Assembly (NCBI GenBank): GCA_003008705.1
Contig: PDUO01000031.1
Location: forward strand, 434,001 to 498,000
Direction: 5' to 3'
From: Pezicula radicicola
Lineage: Eukaryota > Ascomycota > Leotiomycetes > Helotiales > Dermateaceae
DNA: 64,000 bases
Shown here: positions 13,502 to 25,296 of the stretch, one piece after another
Layout: the number at the start of each line of letters is the position of its first letter
Position numbering within the stretch: the stretch's first letter is position 1
Notes under the pieces: model-generated
Told to the model about the DNA's origin: nothing
The model's input: the letters and a program-made list of their open reading frames with translations, nothing else
Database searches by the model: none
Position numbers and translations under genes: made by a program

Positions 13502-15040
13502 ATGTCTCTCCAGACCCAACAAAGCTCGGTCATCTACTGGCAGCGTCTACCACCGGAAGTGCAGTTAATGGTTCTCGAAATATTGGAAACTCTAGACGGC
13601 AATCAAATAACAAGTTCAGAGCAGCAGTATCTCCTGTCTCCGTACGCCGCTGTCAGTAGACAGTGGCAGTATTTCTTTGAGGGAATAAACTTTAAGCGTC
13701 TCATTTTACATCAATCGGACATCCCCGAGCTTGACAGGATAGTACAGGGTCAGCGAAGGAGATTTGTGAAATGGATCTGGCTGCGTTTGGAGCTTCCTGA
13801 GTACGACTGCTATTACTGCAAAAAGCAAGAATCTCCTAAAGAAATCAGAGACCACAACATTATATTCACTAACGCACTCTGGGACCTCTTGGCTCTTTTG
13901 TCCACCTGGGAAAAGGATGGTGAGTTCGGAGTTGGTCGAATAGGACTCACACTGGAGTTGAGTGCTCATTCCCCGAGTGACTCAAAACACTTTTTCAAAG
14001 AGCTGGGTAGTCGAATCAACCATAATCCGTGGAGGCTAAGCAAATGCGGCCCCAAGGAACAGCATCATGACCTTGCTCATGGTTGGAACCGCGGACGACA
14101 AACTCACAAGCCAGGATACGATGCCACAATGAGGGCCTTTGGACCCCCCAGCGGTATTAAATTTGACTTGCGTGCAAGTTCTAGTAGAAAGATGCGAACA
14201 CTGCCCGAGGTCACAGTGATCAGTTCACTCGTTATTCGCCGACAGTTCTATCGAGCGTTCTCGGTAGCTAAGGCTCTCGCCCCAATCATTCAATGCTTGA
14301 AGAAGCTTCAGAAACTTACATACGAGTCATGGCGTGGAATCAGTGCTGATGTTCACTGCGGCCGGACGATACGGGATAATGAACACGACATTTTGTTTTC
14401 TAATGTGCTCATGCATAGTAGAAGTCTGAAAAGAGTGTCTATGTATGAAGACTTCAATTATCTCATCCACACAAGAAATGAGCGGAAGCCTTCTGCGTTC
14501 TTAGGTTACAGTCTCGAAAAGAACAGTCGGAATTTGAGGAGACTACACGCCTCCCACAATGTTGACGCAAAAGATTTCTTTCATGCATTCTGGCCTGGCC
14601 AGGGTCCAAAAAGGAAGAAAGGAGTGCGGTGGAAAAACCTGGAAAATTTGGCACTTACGTCTCTCTCACTCGACCGCTGGGACTGCGATCAGTTGTTCCG
14701 GGCTGCGGCTGCGGCTGCAAAAAGGATGCCGAAGCTTCTAGTCATGGAACTATGGAATGCTAGAGAAGGGGATGCGTGCATATTTCGATATGATCGACGA
14801 CAGCGACCGACAATCGACCTGCTAAGTACTTGGGGCGGCCAGCTTAGTGCAAAAGCAAGGACGTGCTGGGAGAATACAGCACGCAACCACCACTGCCGTC
14901 ATGAGCTTCAAGTGAAGCAGATTCATCTGGGCCCAAGGTTTGTCAAGAGTCCCGTATCTGTTTTGAAACATTTGGTTCTAAGGGAGCAGTTGCTACTCCC
15001 CGCATCTCTACAACAAATGGGAGTACCACCCCGCCGGTGA
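13502..15040 (+). CDS. F-box-like fungal protein (DUF6546-like C-terminal region)
   Basis: Single-exon protein of 512 aa. Residues about 11-60 (YWQRLPPEVQLMVLEILE ... SPYAAVSRQWQYFFE) fit an F-box-like helical bundle, which in known proteins docks to Skp1 in SCF ubiquitin ligases. The rest has no repeats I can define, but blocks such as LVIRRQFYR, MPKLLVMELWNA and ACIFRYDR resemble the fungus-specific region catalogued as DUF6546; that name is from memory and moderately sure. The start at 13502 has a purine at -3 (aagATGTC) and gives the F-box at the expected N-terminal place. Proteins of this type are often expanded in filamentous ascomycetes. It lies between two copies of a dispersed repeat. 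Target unknown. Confidence 0.75.
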   Translation: MSLQTQQSSVIYWQRLPPEVQLMVLEILETLDGNQITSSEQQYLLSPYAAVSRQWQYFFEGINFKRLILHQSDIPELDRIVQGQRRRFVKWIWLRLELPEYDCYYCKKQESPKEIRDHNIIFTNALWDLLALLSTWEKDGEFGVGRIGLTLELSAHSPSDSKHFFKELGSRINHNPWRLSKCGPKEQHHDLAHGWNRGRQTHKPGYDATMRAFGPPSGIKFDLRASSSRKMRTLPEVTVISSLVIRRQFYRAFSVAKALAPIIQCLKKLQKLTYESWRGISADVHCGRTIRDNEHDILFSNVLMHSRSLKRVSMYEDFNYLIHTRNERKPSAFLGYSLEKNSRNLRRLHASHNVDAKDFFHAFWPGQGPKRKKGVRWKNLENLALTSLSLDRWDCDQLFRAAAAAAKRMPKLLVMELWNAREGDACIFRYDRRQRPTIDLLSTWGGQLSAKARTCWENTARNHHCRHELQVKQIHLGPRFVKSPVSVLKHLVLREQLLLPASLQQMGVPPRR

Positions 15041-15299
15041 TATATGTGGAAGGTTATTAAAATGGGTAGCTTTTTGTTTCTTTGCAATTTCAGTCAGCAC
15101 GACGTCTATAAGATATTTACCTACCTAAGCTCTTGGGGAACTTATCTACATAGATTAATAATATATTGTAGACAATAAATCAACGCTATTCCTAGCACAA
15201 TGCTATCGAATAACTATACACTCTTTACTTGAATGCAAAGAGATTAATAACTGAAACTCTTATAATTAAGACATTTATCTAAGCTTGTCTAGTACTATT

Positions 15300-15420
15300 A
15301 GCTTGCTTCCATATCTTACGCCTCACCAGCCTCCTAATACGAGGATAGCGATAGGGAAAGCACGGACGGGCCGCCCGTGGTGTCTGACAAAGACATACTA
15401 CGCCGGGCCGCCCGTCTAGT
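15300..15420. repeat. Copy B of the dispersed repeat with GC-rich near-palindromic core
   Basis: It contains tagcttgcttcc, then cacggacgggccgcccgtg at about 15361-15379, and a second partial core gccgggccgcccgtc about 35 bp further on. It matches copy A at 11690-11795 in the same orientation. It sits in the gap between the F-box-like gene and the M20 peptidase gene. Confidence 0.55.
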
Positions 15421-15553
15421 CTCCGTCCCCATTCTTGCGCTCTCGGTTGGGAAAACGGTCTTGTTCAAATAGAGAATTTCCCCATCATTGGTAGCACTTA
15501 CGGAGTACAAGCTTTTGAATCCTCAACTTTCATATAGAAACTCTTCCCCACTT

Positions 15554-17063
15554 ATGTCCGACAAGATGACCATTGTGCGAGCTTCCTACCCATCAAGTGA
15601 CAAGGTCCGAGAACATGTTGAAGCAGCTATCAATGAAGCAGACACAGAGTTGAAGAAAATTAATCGTGAGGTTAGTACTTGATACCTATACCCATATAAA
15701 ATTCCAGGGTCTCAAATCAAAACAGCTAATAGATACATAGATATGGGAGAATCCAGAGGTCATGTTCACGGAAGTGAAAGCTTGCAAGCTTATTACCGAT
15801 TGGCTTGAAGCGAGAGGTTGGACCGTAGAACGAGAAGCCTATGGTATCAAAACGGCCTTCGAAGCCAAGTTTTCCGTCAAGTCAGGAGGTCGAACTGTTT
15901 GCTTCAATGCCGAATACGGTAATTTAATTCTGAGAACTCTTCTTCGGTTATGGTCGCTAAACTTTCGTCCGTAGATGCTTTACCAGGAATTGGCCATGCA
16001 TGTGGTCACAATTTAATAGCAACATCCTCCCTAGCATCAGCTGTAGGTGTCTCAGCTGCAATGACCAAATTCGACATAGCTGGAACACTTATCCTCATGG
16101 GAACTCCAGCCGAAGAAACTGGCGGCGGAAAATATATCATGGCTAAAAACGGAGCCTGGAAAAATGTCGACGTCTGTATGATGTCTCACGGAATGCCCAA
16201 TTTCTCAACACCCCTCTGCATAACTAAAGCATCCTGGAAATTCCGTGCTAAGTTCCATGGCAAGTCCTCGCATGCTGCTGCGGCTCCTTGGAATGGTAAT
16301 AATGCTTGTGATGCTATTGTGCATGCTTATAACGGATTAGCGCTTCTCAGACAGCAGATTCAGAAGACGGATAGTATTCAGGGTGTTATTCTTACGGCTG
16401 GCAAGGCTCCGAATGTTATTTCGGATTTTGCTGAGGGGACTTATTCTTTGAGAAGCATGAATTCACGGACTTTGGAAACACTCAGGAAGAGAGTCATTCC
16501 TATTTTTGATGGGGCGGCTGCGGCTACGGGGTGTACTGTTGAACTCTTCTGGTATGTTATCTTGAATTGTTTATTAAAATGTGAGTTAGTACGTTAAAGA
16601 CTGACTGGTTTAGGGATGCTCTTTACGAAGATGTAGTTACAAACCACGAGCTCGCAAATCGATATCGAGACTATATGATCAACAACCTTGGCATGCCAGC
16701 CAAAGAAATGGTACCGCTCGATGAGGCTGAGAGGAAATATACTCAAAACGGTAGTTCGTAAGTTCTCCCAGTCGCATTCTTATACCATCTTTTGAGATCA
16801 ATATCCTTATAACAATTCGTAACAGCGATTTTGGAAACTGCACATACATTGCTCCAGGTATTCAAGCCATGTTCGCCATCAACGCAGCAGATATGCCACA
16901 TACACCACTGTTCTGCGAAGCAGCAGGACGGGATTTCGGGCATCAAGAGGCTATTAGAGCGGGGAAGGCTAATGCGTTTGTTGGGGTGGATGTTTTGATT
17001 GATGATGGCTTTTTTGAGAGGGTAAGGGGGGAGTGGGAGGAGGCTATGAAGGTTGGGGCGTGA
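15554..17063 (+). CDS. Peptidase M20 family amidohydrolase (PM20D2-like)
   Basis: Predicted zinc-dependent amidohydrolase or dipeptidase of 417 aa, cytosolic (no signal peptide). Five exons: 15554-15670, 15741-15918, 15975-16551, 16614-16757 and 16826-17063; lengths sum to a whole frame. The hallmark YDALPGIGHACGHN, rebuilt across the second junction, carries metal-binding His residues. GTPAEETGGGK holds the catalytic or metal-binding glutamates, and SHGMPN follows. The dimerisation or lid domain runs from about KASWKFRAKFHGKSSHAAAAPW to the C-terminal third. The final exon has PGIQAMFAI and FCEAAGRDFGHQEA. PM20D2 relatives act on dipeptides with basic residues; the fungal substrate is not established here. 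The gene looks intact. Confidence 0.88.
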
Positions 17064-17139
17064 TTAGGTGGGTTGGTATTTTAAAATACTGCTTTTGTTA
17101 AAATAGGTTAGCTTAAGGAATGGTTATATAATCTTGCCC

Positions 17140-17475
17140 TTAATAACCAAGTTGTTCGAATTAAGTGAGTTATTCATGTCAAGTCAGTCACTCAAGTTTA
17201 AAATAAGTGGGGTTACTCAAAGCAAGTGAGTTACTCAAGTTTGAAATAAGTTAGTTACCCCAAGTCAAGTTAGTTATTTATATCAAATTAGTTGCTCAAT
17301 TCAAGTAGATACACAAATCAAGATACTCAGAGCAAGTAGGTTACTCAGATCCAGAGTTCCTCAAATCAAGTGAGTTACTCAAGTTCAAAATTAGTAGGTA
17401 ACTCAAATCAAGTAAGATTAGGTTACTGAGATCAAGTGAGTTACTCAGGTCAAGTCAGTTACTCAAAGGTGAGCA
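17140..17475. repeat. Degenerate minisatellite of GTTACTCAAG-type units
   Basis: This array of variable units is built on the words caagtgagttactcaagt and agttactcaagtc, with about fifteen occurrences of (a/g)gttactca-like cores. The same word recurs at about 41510-41610, in the intron at 43395-43415, and in complement at 44750-44820, so it is a dispersed motif and not only a local satellite. It separates the M20 peptidase gene from MED6. Confidence 0.7.
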
Positions 17476-17769
17476 GGCTTTATGTGTCGGTTATCTATTG
17501 ACACGGTGTCGTTAATCGGTATCGTTAATCGGTGTCGTTTAAAATTGATGAGGAGTGAATTTCGGCTCTCAGCCTCGCGACCGCGACGCACCGAGGAAGC
17601 TCATCCAAACTTACCCATTCTCTTCCATCCCCAGTCACAACCACCATCTCAAGCCTTAATTGATCGCAATACTTCTTTTGTACACGCGCGCAATCACCCT
17701 TAGTGTCCAACCTCTTGGCACAATCAAAATTAATACCCGTCGCTCACGAATGCAATACCGGTAGTCAAA

Positions 17770-18813
17770 ATGGCATCTCAGGACCCTCCTTTGGATGAGG
17801 TCCAGTGGAAGGCGCCTGACAAGGTCATGGAATTGCGAGGCATTCATGAGAATTCAATCCTCTACTATTTTGCATACTCACCCTTCTTTGACCAGACCTC
17901 CAACAATGCCGTTGTATTCTCCCAAGCAATGCGAAATCAGAGCATGCTACCCCTCATCGAGACCCGCGCGGCTTTCGAGGGCTACCTGAAGACGATGTCA
18001 GGATTGGAATATGTTGTCGCGCAAGAGCCTGCAGAAATGGCTCCGGGTACGGGCACAGGAGTTTGGGTCATTAGGAAACAGACGCGGAGGAAGAGGCAGG
18101 GCCAGGAGGACGAGATTACCATACATGCGACGTATTTTGTGGTTGGGGAGAACATATACATGGCACCTACTTTGTGTGATATTCTCAGTGGTCGTATGGT
18201 AAGACAGCCAGTCCCCCTTGTATAGGTGATATCTAACGAAATACAGCTCCAAATTACCTCCTCACTTAACAAAATCATGTCTAAAGCAGCCTCTCTCACC
18301 GAATTCACACCCTCGCTCGGAAACACCTACCTTCCACCAGCTACGAATCGAACAAAAGCTACAGAATCACAGCCCAGCCAAACAAGTCAAAACAGTCAAG
18401 CAAATACTCCCCTTCCCGACTCTGTCCCAAATTCCAAGAAAGTACCCACCCTTCAAACCTCGACAAGCAGCAACCTCAGCACTCGACTCCTCGAAGAATC
18501 GCTCAGCATTTCACTCAAATACGGTGATGAATACATGGATGAGAACCCCATCACCGGCTTCCCAGGAGATTTCCATCTTTCGACAACGGGCAGGAAGGAG
18601 AAAGATAAGCTTATGGTGCCGCAGCCTGGAAAGACGACGGTTCAGCCGCCAACTAAGATCACCATTCCGCCACCGACATCAAACTCAAAGACAGACAGTC
18701 CAACGGGAAGAAAAGGAAGCAAAGCTGATAAGAGTCCGAAGACGCCTGGAATGCCAAAACTTAAGCGGAGGAAGAGTAAGGCTTTGATGTCTGGTGGCAC
18801 AAGTCCTGTGTGA
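17770..18813 (+). CDS. MED6: Mediator complex subunit 6
   Basis: Head-module subunit of Mediator, which links activators to RNA polymerase II; nuclear. The protein is 331 aa from two exons (17770-18198 and 18247-18813, with a 48-nt intron). The N-terminal Med6 domain is clear: VQWKAPDKVMELRGIHENSILYYFAYSPFFDQTSNN, then an ATYFVVGENIYMAPTLCDIL block. The C-terminal half is low-complexity (Ser/Thr/Pro-rich) and ends in a basic stretch, KLKRRKSKALM, as is common in fungal Med6. The start gives the W and SPFF motifs at their usual place. Intact, housekeeping. Confidence 0.93.
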
Positions 18814-19321
18814 TCAAGCTTTTGGTGGTGGAAACAAATAAGCAAGCATAAGCTCGGAACGACTTTATACTATAAGAGGCTCTACGACTTCAACGACGAT
18901 ACCTGATCTTACCATCTTCCCATTGCCGTGTCCGGATTGGGGGTGTCGCGAGTGTTCATCTTTTGAACAGGGATTGAAGGCGATTTCCAAATTCTCATTC
19001 AAGATTAGACGTCAAAGTTATGACACAAAGGTGCATGGAAGACAGGCGTTACCAGGAATGGAAAGGAATATACCCCTGCATTAGGCCTTTTTGATTAGAT
19101 CAGCTTATCAAAAAAAAAATTACACTATACTCCAGGCTACATGAACGCGTAGCCGTTGATGTGCTCGTCATAACCACCTCCTCAGTCCTTCTATGGTCTA
19201 CTCCAATCCAGCTCAACCATTAAAAAAAATTGGGGCTTGTCGCCAGAACATTAAGTACTTCATTAACGCCCACTTCCTTCTTTACAGCAAGGGGTTAAGT
19301 TATATACTAGGTCTAACTTTC
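18814..19321. other. Intergenic region between convergent MED6 and the serine hydrolase gene
   Basis: This should hold the 3' regions of both genes. No open frame or RNA gene is supported. An A-tract lies near 19111-19120. Confidence 0.5.
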
Positions 19322-21576
19322 TCAATAGGAGTCATCACCCCTTCCCTGTAGCTTTAGCCTACTTGCCATATCAAAATGCTCTTCCTCTATCTCATCGCTC
19401 TTATACTGTTCACTCTTATCTTTCCACAATACGGTTCTCAACCCCGGAATTTCCAAACCACTAGGAATTCGTTCTTCACCCTCCACAACAAAAACAAACT
19501 CCTCAATAGACCACCCCCCATAAATCAAACCATCAACATCCGTGAAACAATAATCATAAAAAATCTTCTCATCCCCACTACCATCTCTCTTCTTAGGAAC
19601 AACAGTCAATCTCCATACCTCGATCCCAGGATCATCCCAGTTCTCATTCGTAGGTAATAACCTTGCTTCCCATTTGCTTTGGTCTTCTGGCATTCCCGCT
19701 AACATCCCATATGTAGTTAGGAAATCTGTGTTATTTGATATCCAACTCTTAACGAGGAGACCGGGTCCAGAGTCGTCAATTTCTAAGGAAACGGACCAGC
19801 TTGAGTTCTTCCCACCAGGTGCATCATTTAAATCAAAACTCCCATAAAATCCCTCATACCTCTCTCTCACATCCTCCCTAACCAACCGATCAATCTCTGG
19901 TACCAAAGCAGCAATAACTTGTTCTCTCAAATCAAACTGAGCTTCTTGAGTACCAGCTGCTAATATCGTAAGTCCGATTCCAAATTCCGGGAGGAGGATT
20001 ATACTGCTGTAATAACCACCGAGGGATCCACCCTTTGTTATTAAGTCTATTGGTCGTTTGTCTGGTGTTAGTTTTGAGGTGCGTAGGATTTCCCAGGGGA
20101 GGCCGTAGGCGGATTGCGCGTTTGAGGAGGTCCAGGACTGCGGTTTTAGGAAGGTGTTGAGTGTGGGTTTTGAGAGGAGGTGAGGTGTTGAGGTTAGTAG
20201 GGAACGGAGGTAGAGGGAGAGGTCATTGGTTGTTGTGTAGATACCGCCTGAACTGTGGTAATGGCATGAGTATGAGTATTAATAATGTATCATTTGAAAA
20301 GAAGAAAGAATAAGAGTTTAAGAGAATGTTTTCGCAGAGGAGTATTAGTAATACATACGGGATATCAGGACCGAGTTCTTTTCTCCAATCATTAGGACCA
20401 TATGGAATTATACCCTTTGAATCGTTCGGTTTGCTGGTGCTTGTATTTTCCATACCTAATGGTTTGAAGATTGTAGATTCTACGATTTGGGAAAATGATA
20501 GGCCGGTTACGTTTTCGAGGGCTAGTCCTAGGAGACTGAATGCTATGTTTGAGTATGTTGATCGGTCGTTTGGTGAGAATATGGGTGGTTGACGGCGGGC
20601 TATTTTTATGATTTCTAGAGAGACATTAGTTTGTTGACTATGTATATCAAGGGTTTAATTTGTTCTTTTTAGCTGGAATGAAATGTTGACGGGGAGGATA
20701 AAGAGTTTGTGGGTCTTTTCTTTGACTTGATGGGGGATTTCTGGATAGTGTCTTTACCTACCACTTGCTGTGCATGGTCTATCGTCTGAATTCTTCATGC
20801 ATGGCTGCAATGAATGGAAATCCAAGTGTTACAGGATCAGGATATCCTTCTGTATCTCTTCCTGGAACAGAAAGTTCTGTATTCCCATCTATTGACATTC
20901 ATCTCTTATTAGCAGTGGTCCTCAGTAACTCAACTCAACACCCGAAGAAAAAGAGATAAAGAGAAAGAAGAAAAAACTTACTTCCTCTTCTTAACCCACT
21001 AAGTTGACTAGCTAAAGACCTCACAGTAATACTATCCCAATCCAGCTCCTTCCTATACCTCCCACCAAACCCACCACCAGCACTTTCCCCCCAAACATCA
21101 TCATCCCCGTCCCTCTCCTTCAACTCAGGCAAGAATTTCGTAATTGGATCATCTAATCTAATCCCACTCTCCAAGAGTAAAGCATAAACAGTAAACGTCT
21201 TGCTAATACTAGCAATTCTAAATGCTGTATCTCCTATTACTGGGGTTGGGGATCCATCGATGTAAGAACCGAGGAGGGATGCTGTGTGATGGGTTGACCA
21301 GAGTGTGTCGCTTTGGGATGTTAGGGCTATTGAGAATGATGTTGTGGTTGGGGACCAGGTTGTGTTAGGATTGAGGGTGTTTTTTGAGAGGATGTTGTGT
21401 ATTAGAGTATTGAGGGTTGTGGGGATTTGTGAGTTGTTGAAGTGGGTGGGTGTTAGGTTTGGTGTTGAGAAGGAGGGACCTGGTGTGTAGCAGGTTCCTA
21501 TTGTTTGGGTTGGGGTGATGAGATGGAGGAGGAGAATGAGGAGGGTTGTGGTTATTGAGGGGTGGTGGATCGTCAT
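19322..21576 (-). pseudogene. Beta-lactamase-like (class C type) secreted serine hydrolase, apparent frameshift
   Basis: It resembles fungal serine hydrolases of the penicillin-binding/class C beta-lactamase fold. The N-terminus is a signal peptide (MTIHHPSITTTLLILLLHLI). Catalytic landmarks are present: SISK (the S-x-x-K box, after DTAFRIA), TYSN (Y-x-N box) and ITKGGS (the K/H-T-G equivalent). Exons can be chained from 21576 downwards: SQLSGLRRG, then DGNTELSVPGRDTEGY, then the YSN exon, a GGIYTTTNDLSLYL exon and a long C-terminal domain ending at 19322. One break appears near 20810-20820: after LGFP the continuation SLQPCMKN-RPCTASG, which fits the family's PPCG/RPCT region, lies in the +1 frame. 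Either one base is inserted, or a very short 28-nt intron (about 20805-20832) is used. It could therefore be a young pseudogene, a sequencing slip, or functional with an unusual intron. Confidence 0.7.
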
Positions 21577-21921
21577 GGCTTTTAACTGTGGGTTGATGGG
21601 TTTTTATAAGGTCCTTGTGTGAAGTATAGAAACGAAATGGGCGAAGCACTACATCAAATAATATTCCAGAATACAATCGAGGTGCACTTCGAGCGTAACA
21701 CTCATTTCATCTTATCAGCTACGTATGTACAGTACATATGATATTAGCTCTGAAAATGGGGTGAGTGAATAAGCTCGCTTAGTATGGCGTCTTTTAAGGT
21801 ACCCTATTGTATAGCTTGTTCAGGAAGGTCGATCACCAACCTCGCCTCTTTCCCTGTCTCATCTGGGCCAACCTCCCCGCATCCACATTTCTGTCAACTG
21901 CAACAGCAACCTCCAGCTAAT
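21577..21921. promoter_or_regulatory. Divergent promoter between the serine hydrolase and DPP5 genes
   Basis: This 345-bp gap lies between the two start codons. Its right part has the CT- and CA-rich composition typical of fungal 5' leaders. No specific operator was recognised. Confidence 0.5.
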
Positions 21922-24332
21922 ATGACAATCAAATCTAATATCAAGTTTTCTCCAGAGTAAGAAACAAATATCCACTGCATCAAATTCGTCTTACTCATCA
22001 TATCCGTAGACTTCTCATCACAGCACCCCGTCGCTCCACTGTCGTCCCCTCTCCAGATGGAACGTATGCACTTTATACTGTTTCAACATATTCCCTAGAG
22101 TCTCACACAGAGGCCAAAGAAATCAAGACTGTAAATCTTAAGACCGATGAAACATTACTATTTTCCGATGATGAAAAGAATTATTCCCCGCGATGGCTGA
22201 TCGGGAACCAAGTCCTTTGGTTGAGAAAGGGAGATGTTGGAAAAACGGAACTTTGGATTGGGAATGCTGGGTCTGGTAATAAGAAGTAGGTATTCCTGGT
22301 TGCATTTAAAAATTAGTATGGTTTTGGGCTGATTTGAAGGTATATAGTTCATACCGAGCTGGAGAAATTGACGCTGCTGTTGATAGTGTCAAGACCAAAG
22401 AAGTAGCTGATGGTAATATAGCTCTCTGCTTTTCAGCATTGGTTAATGATGATGGACAACTTCATAATGCAGAGAAACAACCCAAGTCCTTGTCTTCTGC
22501 AAGGGAATATGAAACTATTAACGTTAGGCTATGGGATCGTTATTATACTAGAGAGCGACGTACTTTTTGGTATACGACTTTGGAGAAGGTCCCTGGTAGC
22601 GACAGGTATAAACTTTCCGGAAAAGGACTTGTGAATGCTCTAGAGAATACCGGTATTGAATTTTCTAGCGACCCATCGGAGGCTGGTAGCTTAGATGGTC
22701 ACATTGATCTGAGTGAGGATGGAGTACTTTTAGTTTCAAGAAATCCTGAAGTGGACCCGGCCAAAAGAATGTCGTTGGGGCTATGGTATCTCTCCATCTC
22801 ATCATACACGTCGCCACCGAAGAAAATCCAACGAATCAGAATTCCAGGTTTAGATGGTCTCTGCTCCGCACCATCATTCTCACACGATGGAAAGAAGGCA
22901 GTCTTCCTAAGTACAAAAACAGGATCCATTACGGATTTCAATCGTATTTTCGTGCTGCATTTCTTTGGGGCTGTTAAGGTTCTGCTCGAGGTTGTTCCCA
23001 TACGAGATGAGGAGAAGAGGGAAGGGTGGGATCTTTCTCCTAATTCGATATTATGGTCAAATGATGGGAATGAGCTTTATGTGACTGCTGAGGACAGAGC
23101 TAGAGTGAAGCTTTGGAAGATACCCATCAAAGATCCACTAAGATATCCCACTATTTCGACCCTATCTGTTGTTGCTACTGCGTTCTTAGGCGACGGCTCA
23201 GTAACATCTGTTCATCCCCTCAGCAAGGATCCATCCGAAAAGCGAATCTTGATCAACAAAACTAGTCTGGTCAATAACGGAACGTCCTACATCACAGATC
23301 CAAACACTAGTTCAGATACCTTCTTTCCGAGCATGGCGCTCAATGAGCTCTCCCTTGGTCTCAGCAGATCTCAAATCTCAGAAGTCACTTTTCAAGGGGA
23401 TGGAGATTATCAGGTTCAAGCATGGGTTCTTAAACCTTCTGATTTTGAGAAGAAGAAGAAATATCCTTTGGCTTTCCTCATTCATGGTGGTCCTAATGGC
23501 ACCTGGTCGGATTCTTGGTCAACAAGATGGAATCCTGCTGTTTGGGCTGAGCAGGGTTATGTCGTTATTTCACCTAATCCGTAAGTACTTCATTTCCCTA
23601 TCCATTTGTCTCATGCCATATATGATAATATTAACGCTTATACCTAGCACGGGATCAACTAGTTTCGGACAAGCCTTCGCTGGTGCAGTTCAAGGTCATT
23701 GGGGTGGACGTCCATATAGAGACCTAGTAAAATGTTTCGAATATATCGAAACAGAAATGCCATTCGTCGATACCTCGCGCGCAATTGCAGCAGGTGGTTC
23801 CTACGGCGGATACATGATAAACTGGATAGCAGGACAACCTCTCGCCACCAAATTCAAAACCCTAGTCAGCCACGACGGAATCTTCTCCATGACAAACCTC
23901 CTCTCTTGCGACATCCCCACCGCACTAGACCAATCCATGGGCACCCACCTCTGGGCACCCAACTCCTCATCATGGGCAAAATATAACCCAGCATCCTACA
24001 CCTCAAACTGGAAAACTCCCATGCTTTTCATTCATAGCGATACAGACTTCAGATGTCCAATTACTGAGGGTTTAGCTCCTTATAATGTTTGTAAGATGAA
24101 GGGTATTGAGGCTCGGTTCTTAAATTTTCCGGATGAGAATCATTTTGTGCTTAAGAGGGAGAATAGTTGGAAATGGTATAGGACTGTGCTTGGTTGGGCG
24201 AATAAACATGTTGGGAATGAGGGGGAGGGGGTAGTGGAATTGGAACCGCCTGTTTCGGAACCGAGGAGGAGAGGGAAGGAGGTTTGGAGGAGTGGAGGAG
24301 GGATTTGTGAGGAGCTGGTTTTGGGATTGTAG
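21922..24332 (+). CDS. Dipeptidyl-peptidase 5-like S9 family serine peptidase
   Basis: Prolyl-oligopeptidase-fold enzyme of about 742 aa. Four exons: 21922-21956, 22010-22285, 22348-23580 and 23648-24332; the total is in frame. An N-terminal beta-propeller with WD40-like blocks (LSPNSILWSNDGNELYVTAEDRARVKLW) precedes the alpha/beta-hydrolase domain. Active-site landmarks are GGSYGGYM (nucleophile Ser), HSDTDFRCP (Asp) and DENHFVL (His); the oxyanion-side motif FLIHGGPNGTWSD is also present. No signal peptide is seen (MTIKSNIKFSPE), so unlike secreted DPP5 this copy is probably intracellular, as in fungal acylaminoacyl-peptidase-like relatives. The last 40 residues are rich in Gly, Glu and Arg and lie beyond the catalytic domain. 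Intact. Confidence 0.9.
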
Positions 24333-24517
24333 AAAGCTTTTGTTTGGAGATTGGGTCTGATTGAGGGCTATTTGAAACGCTTTGAAGATTCTTTTTTTAA
24401 TTACTGTAGTGATATAATAATATTGAAGGTTACATCTTTCTCTAGGTATACTCTGGTTTTCTTTAGGTGACACGCTGCAGTAAATTTTGAGAGTAGTCGA
24501 CTTAGTATAAGCGAGTA

Positions 24518-24617
24518 CTGTACGAATTAGTTTATAAGAGATCATTTTGATTTAAGTACCTGAAAGTAAATCACCTGCCCCAATCAAAATAATCTCTTAT
24601 AACCCAATTTGTACGGT
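24518..24617. mobile_element. Short MITE-like palindromic element, copy 1
   Basis: Terminal inverted repeats of about 35 bp carry the words ttataagagat and attttgatt. The left end (24519-24552) and right end (24583-24617) are complementary with a few mismatches; both outer edges have gtacga/aatt words. The same element, with diverged centre, lies inside an intron of the acyl-CoA ligase gene at 43334-43457. It sits about 190 bp downstream of the DPP5-like gene. Confidence 0.6.
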
Positions 24618-24639
24618 AGGTGTTTTTTGTTAGATGACG

Positions 24640-25030
24640 TGTGATACACGCTGTAATGAATGTTGAAAGAAATTGATTTTTGGAAGCAAGGAAGCTAGGC
24701 AGCAGGTTTCGTTACATGATGCGCTCCATCTCTCTGGTGAATTTTGAAGTATGGCTTAGCATTTGGTATTGTTGCATAACGCGCTGTGGTGCTGTGGTGA
24801 ATGTTGTAGGATTACAATGATTGAAAGTGAGGAAGCTGGCTTCGTTGCACGATGTGTTCTGTCTCTCTGGTGAATGTTAATATATCCTGATTGATATAAG
24901 CGAGGAAGCCAGTTTTGTTGCACAACGCGCTGGTGAATGTTGAAGGGATTCAGTCATTAAGGGGAAGTTAGCAAAAACACCATTTCCGTTGCATAACGAT
25001 CTGTAGTGAATTGACTGAAGTTTATTAGCA
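24640..25030. repeat. Degenerate tandem repeat, about 90-bp units
   Basis: Four to five imperfect units each contain cgttgca(c/t)(g/a)a, then a gcgctgtggtgaatgttga-like word, then gattga-a-gtgaggaagct. Unit lengths vary. No coding frame is kept. It lies in the convergent gap between the DPP5-like and SDR genes. Confidence 0.55.
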
Positions 25031-25296
25031 CTATATGCAATTTTGTAACATGTTTACTTTCTGAGCAAGTCATCTAACTTAAGGTAGTCACTTGGTTCAA
25101 GCAATGTATTTTCTTTCTCTTTCAGCTGGTAATTCAGTTGGATTGAGTTACCGGCTTAGCTTGAATGATTTACGCTTATCAAGGAGTTCATAAAAACTTG
25201 TCACACACCTCGAAAGTATCGAGTACGTAATACTTGTAAACAGACACAAGCTAACATCCAACAACTAATCTGCCCAAGCAAACTCCATTGTAACTA

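Noticed and set aside
24640..25030. Possible CRISPR-like array
   Set aside because: Units are degenerate, about 90 bp and without constant repeats or unique spacers; this is a eukaryotic tandem repeat.
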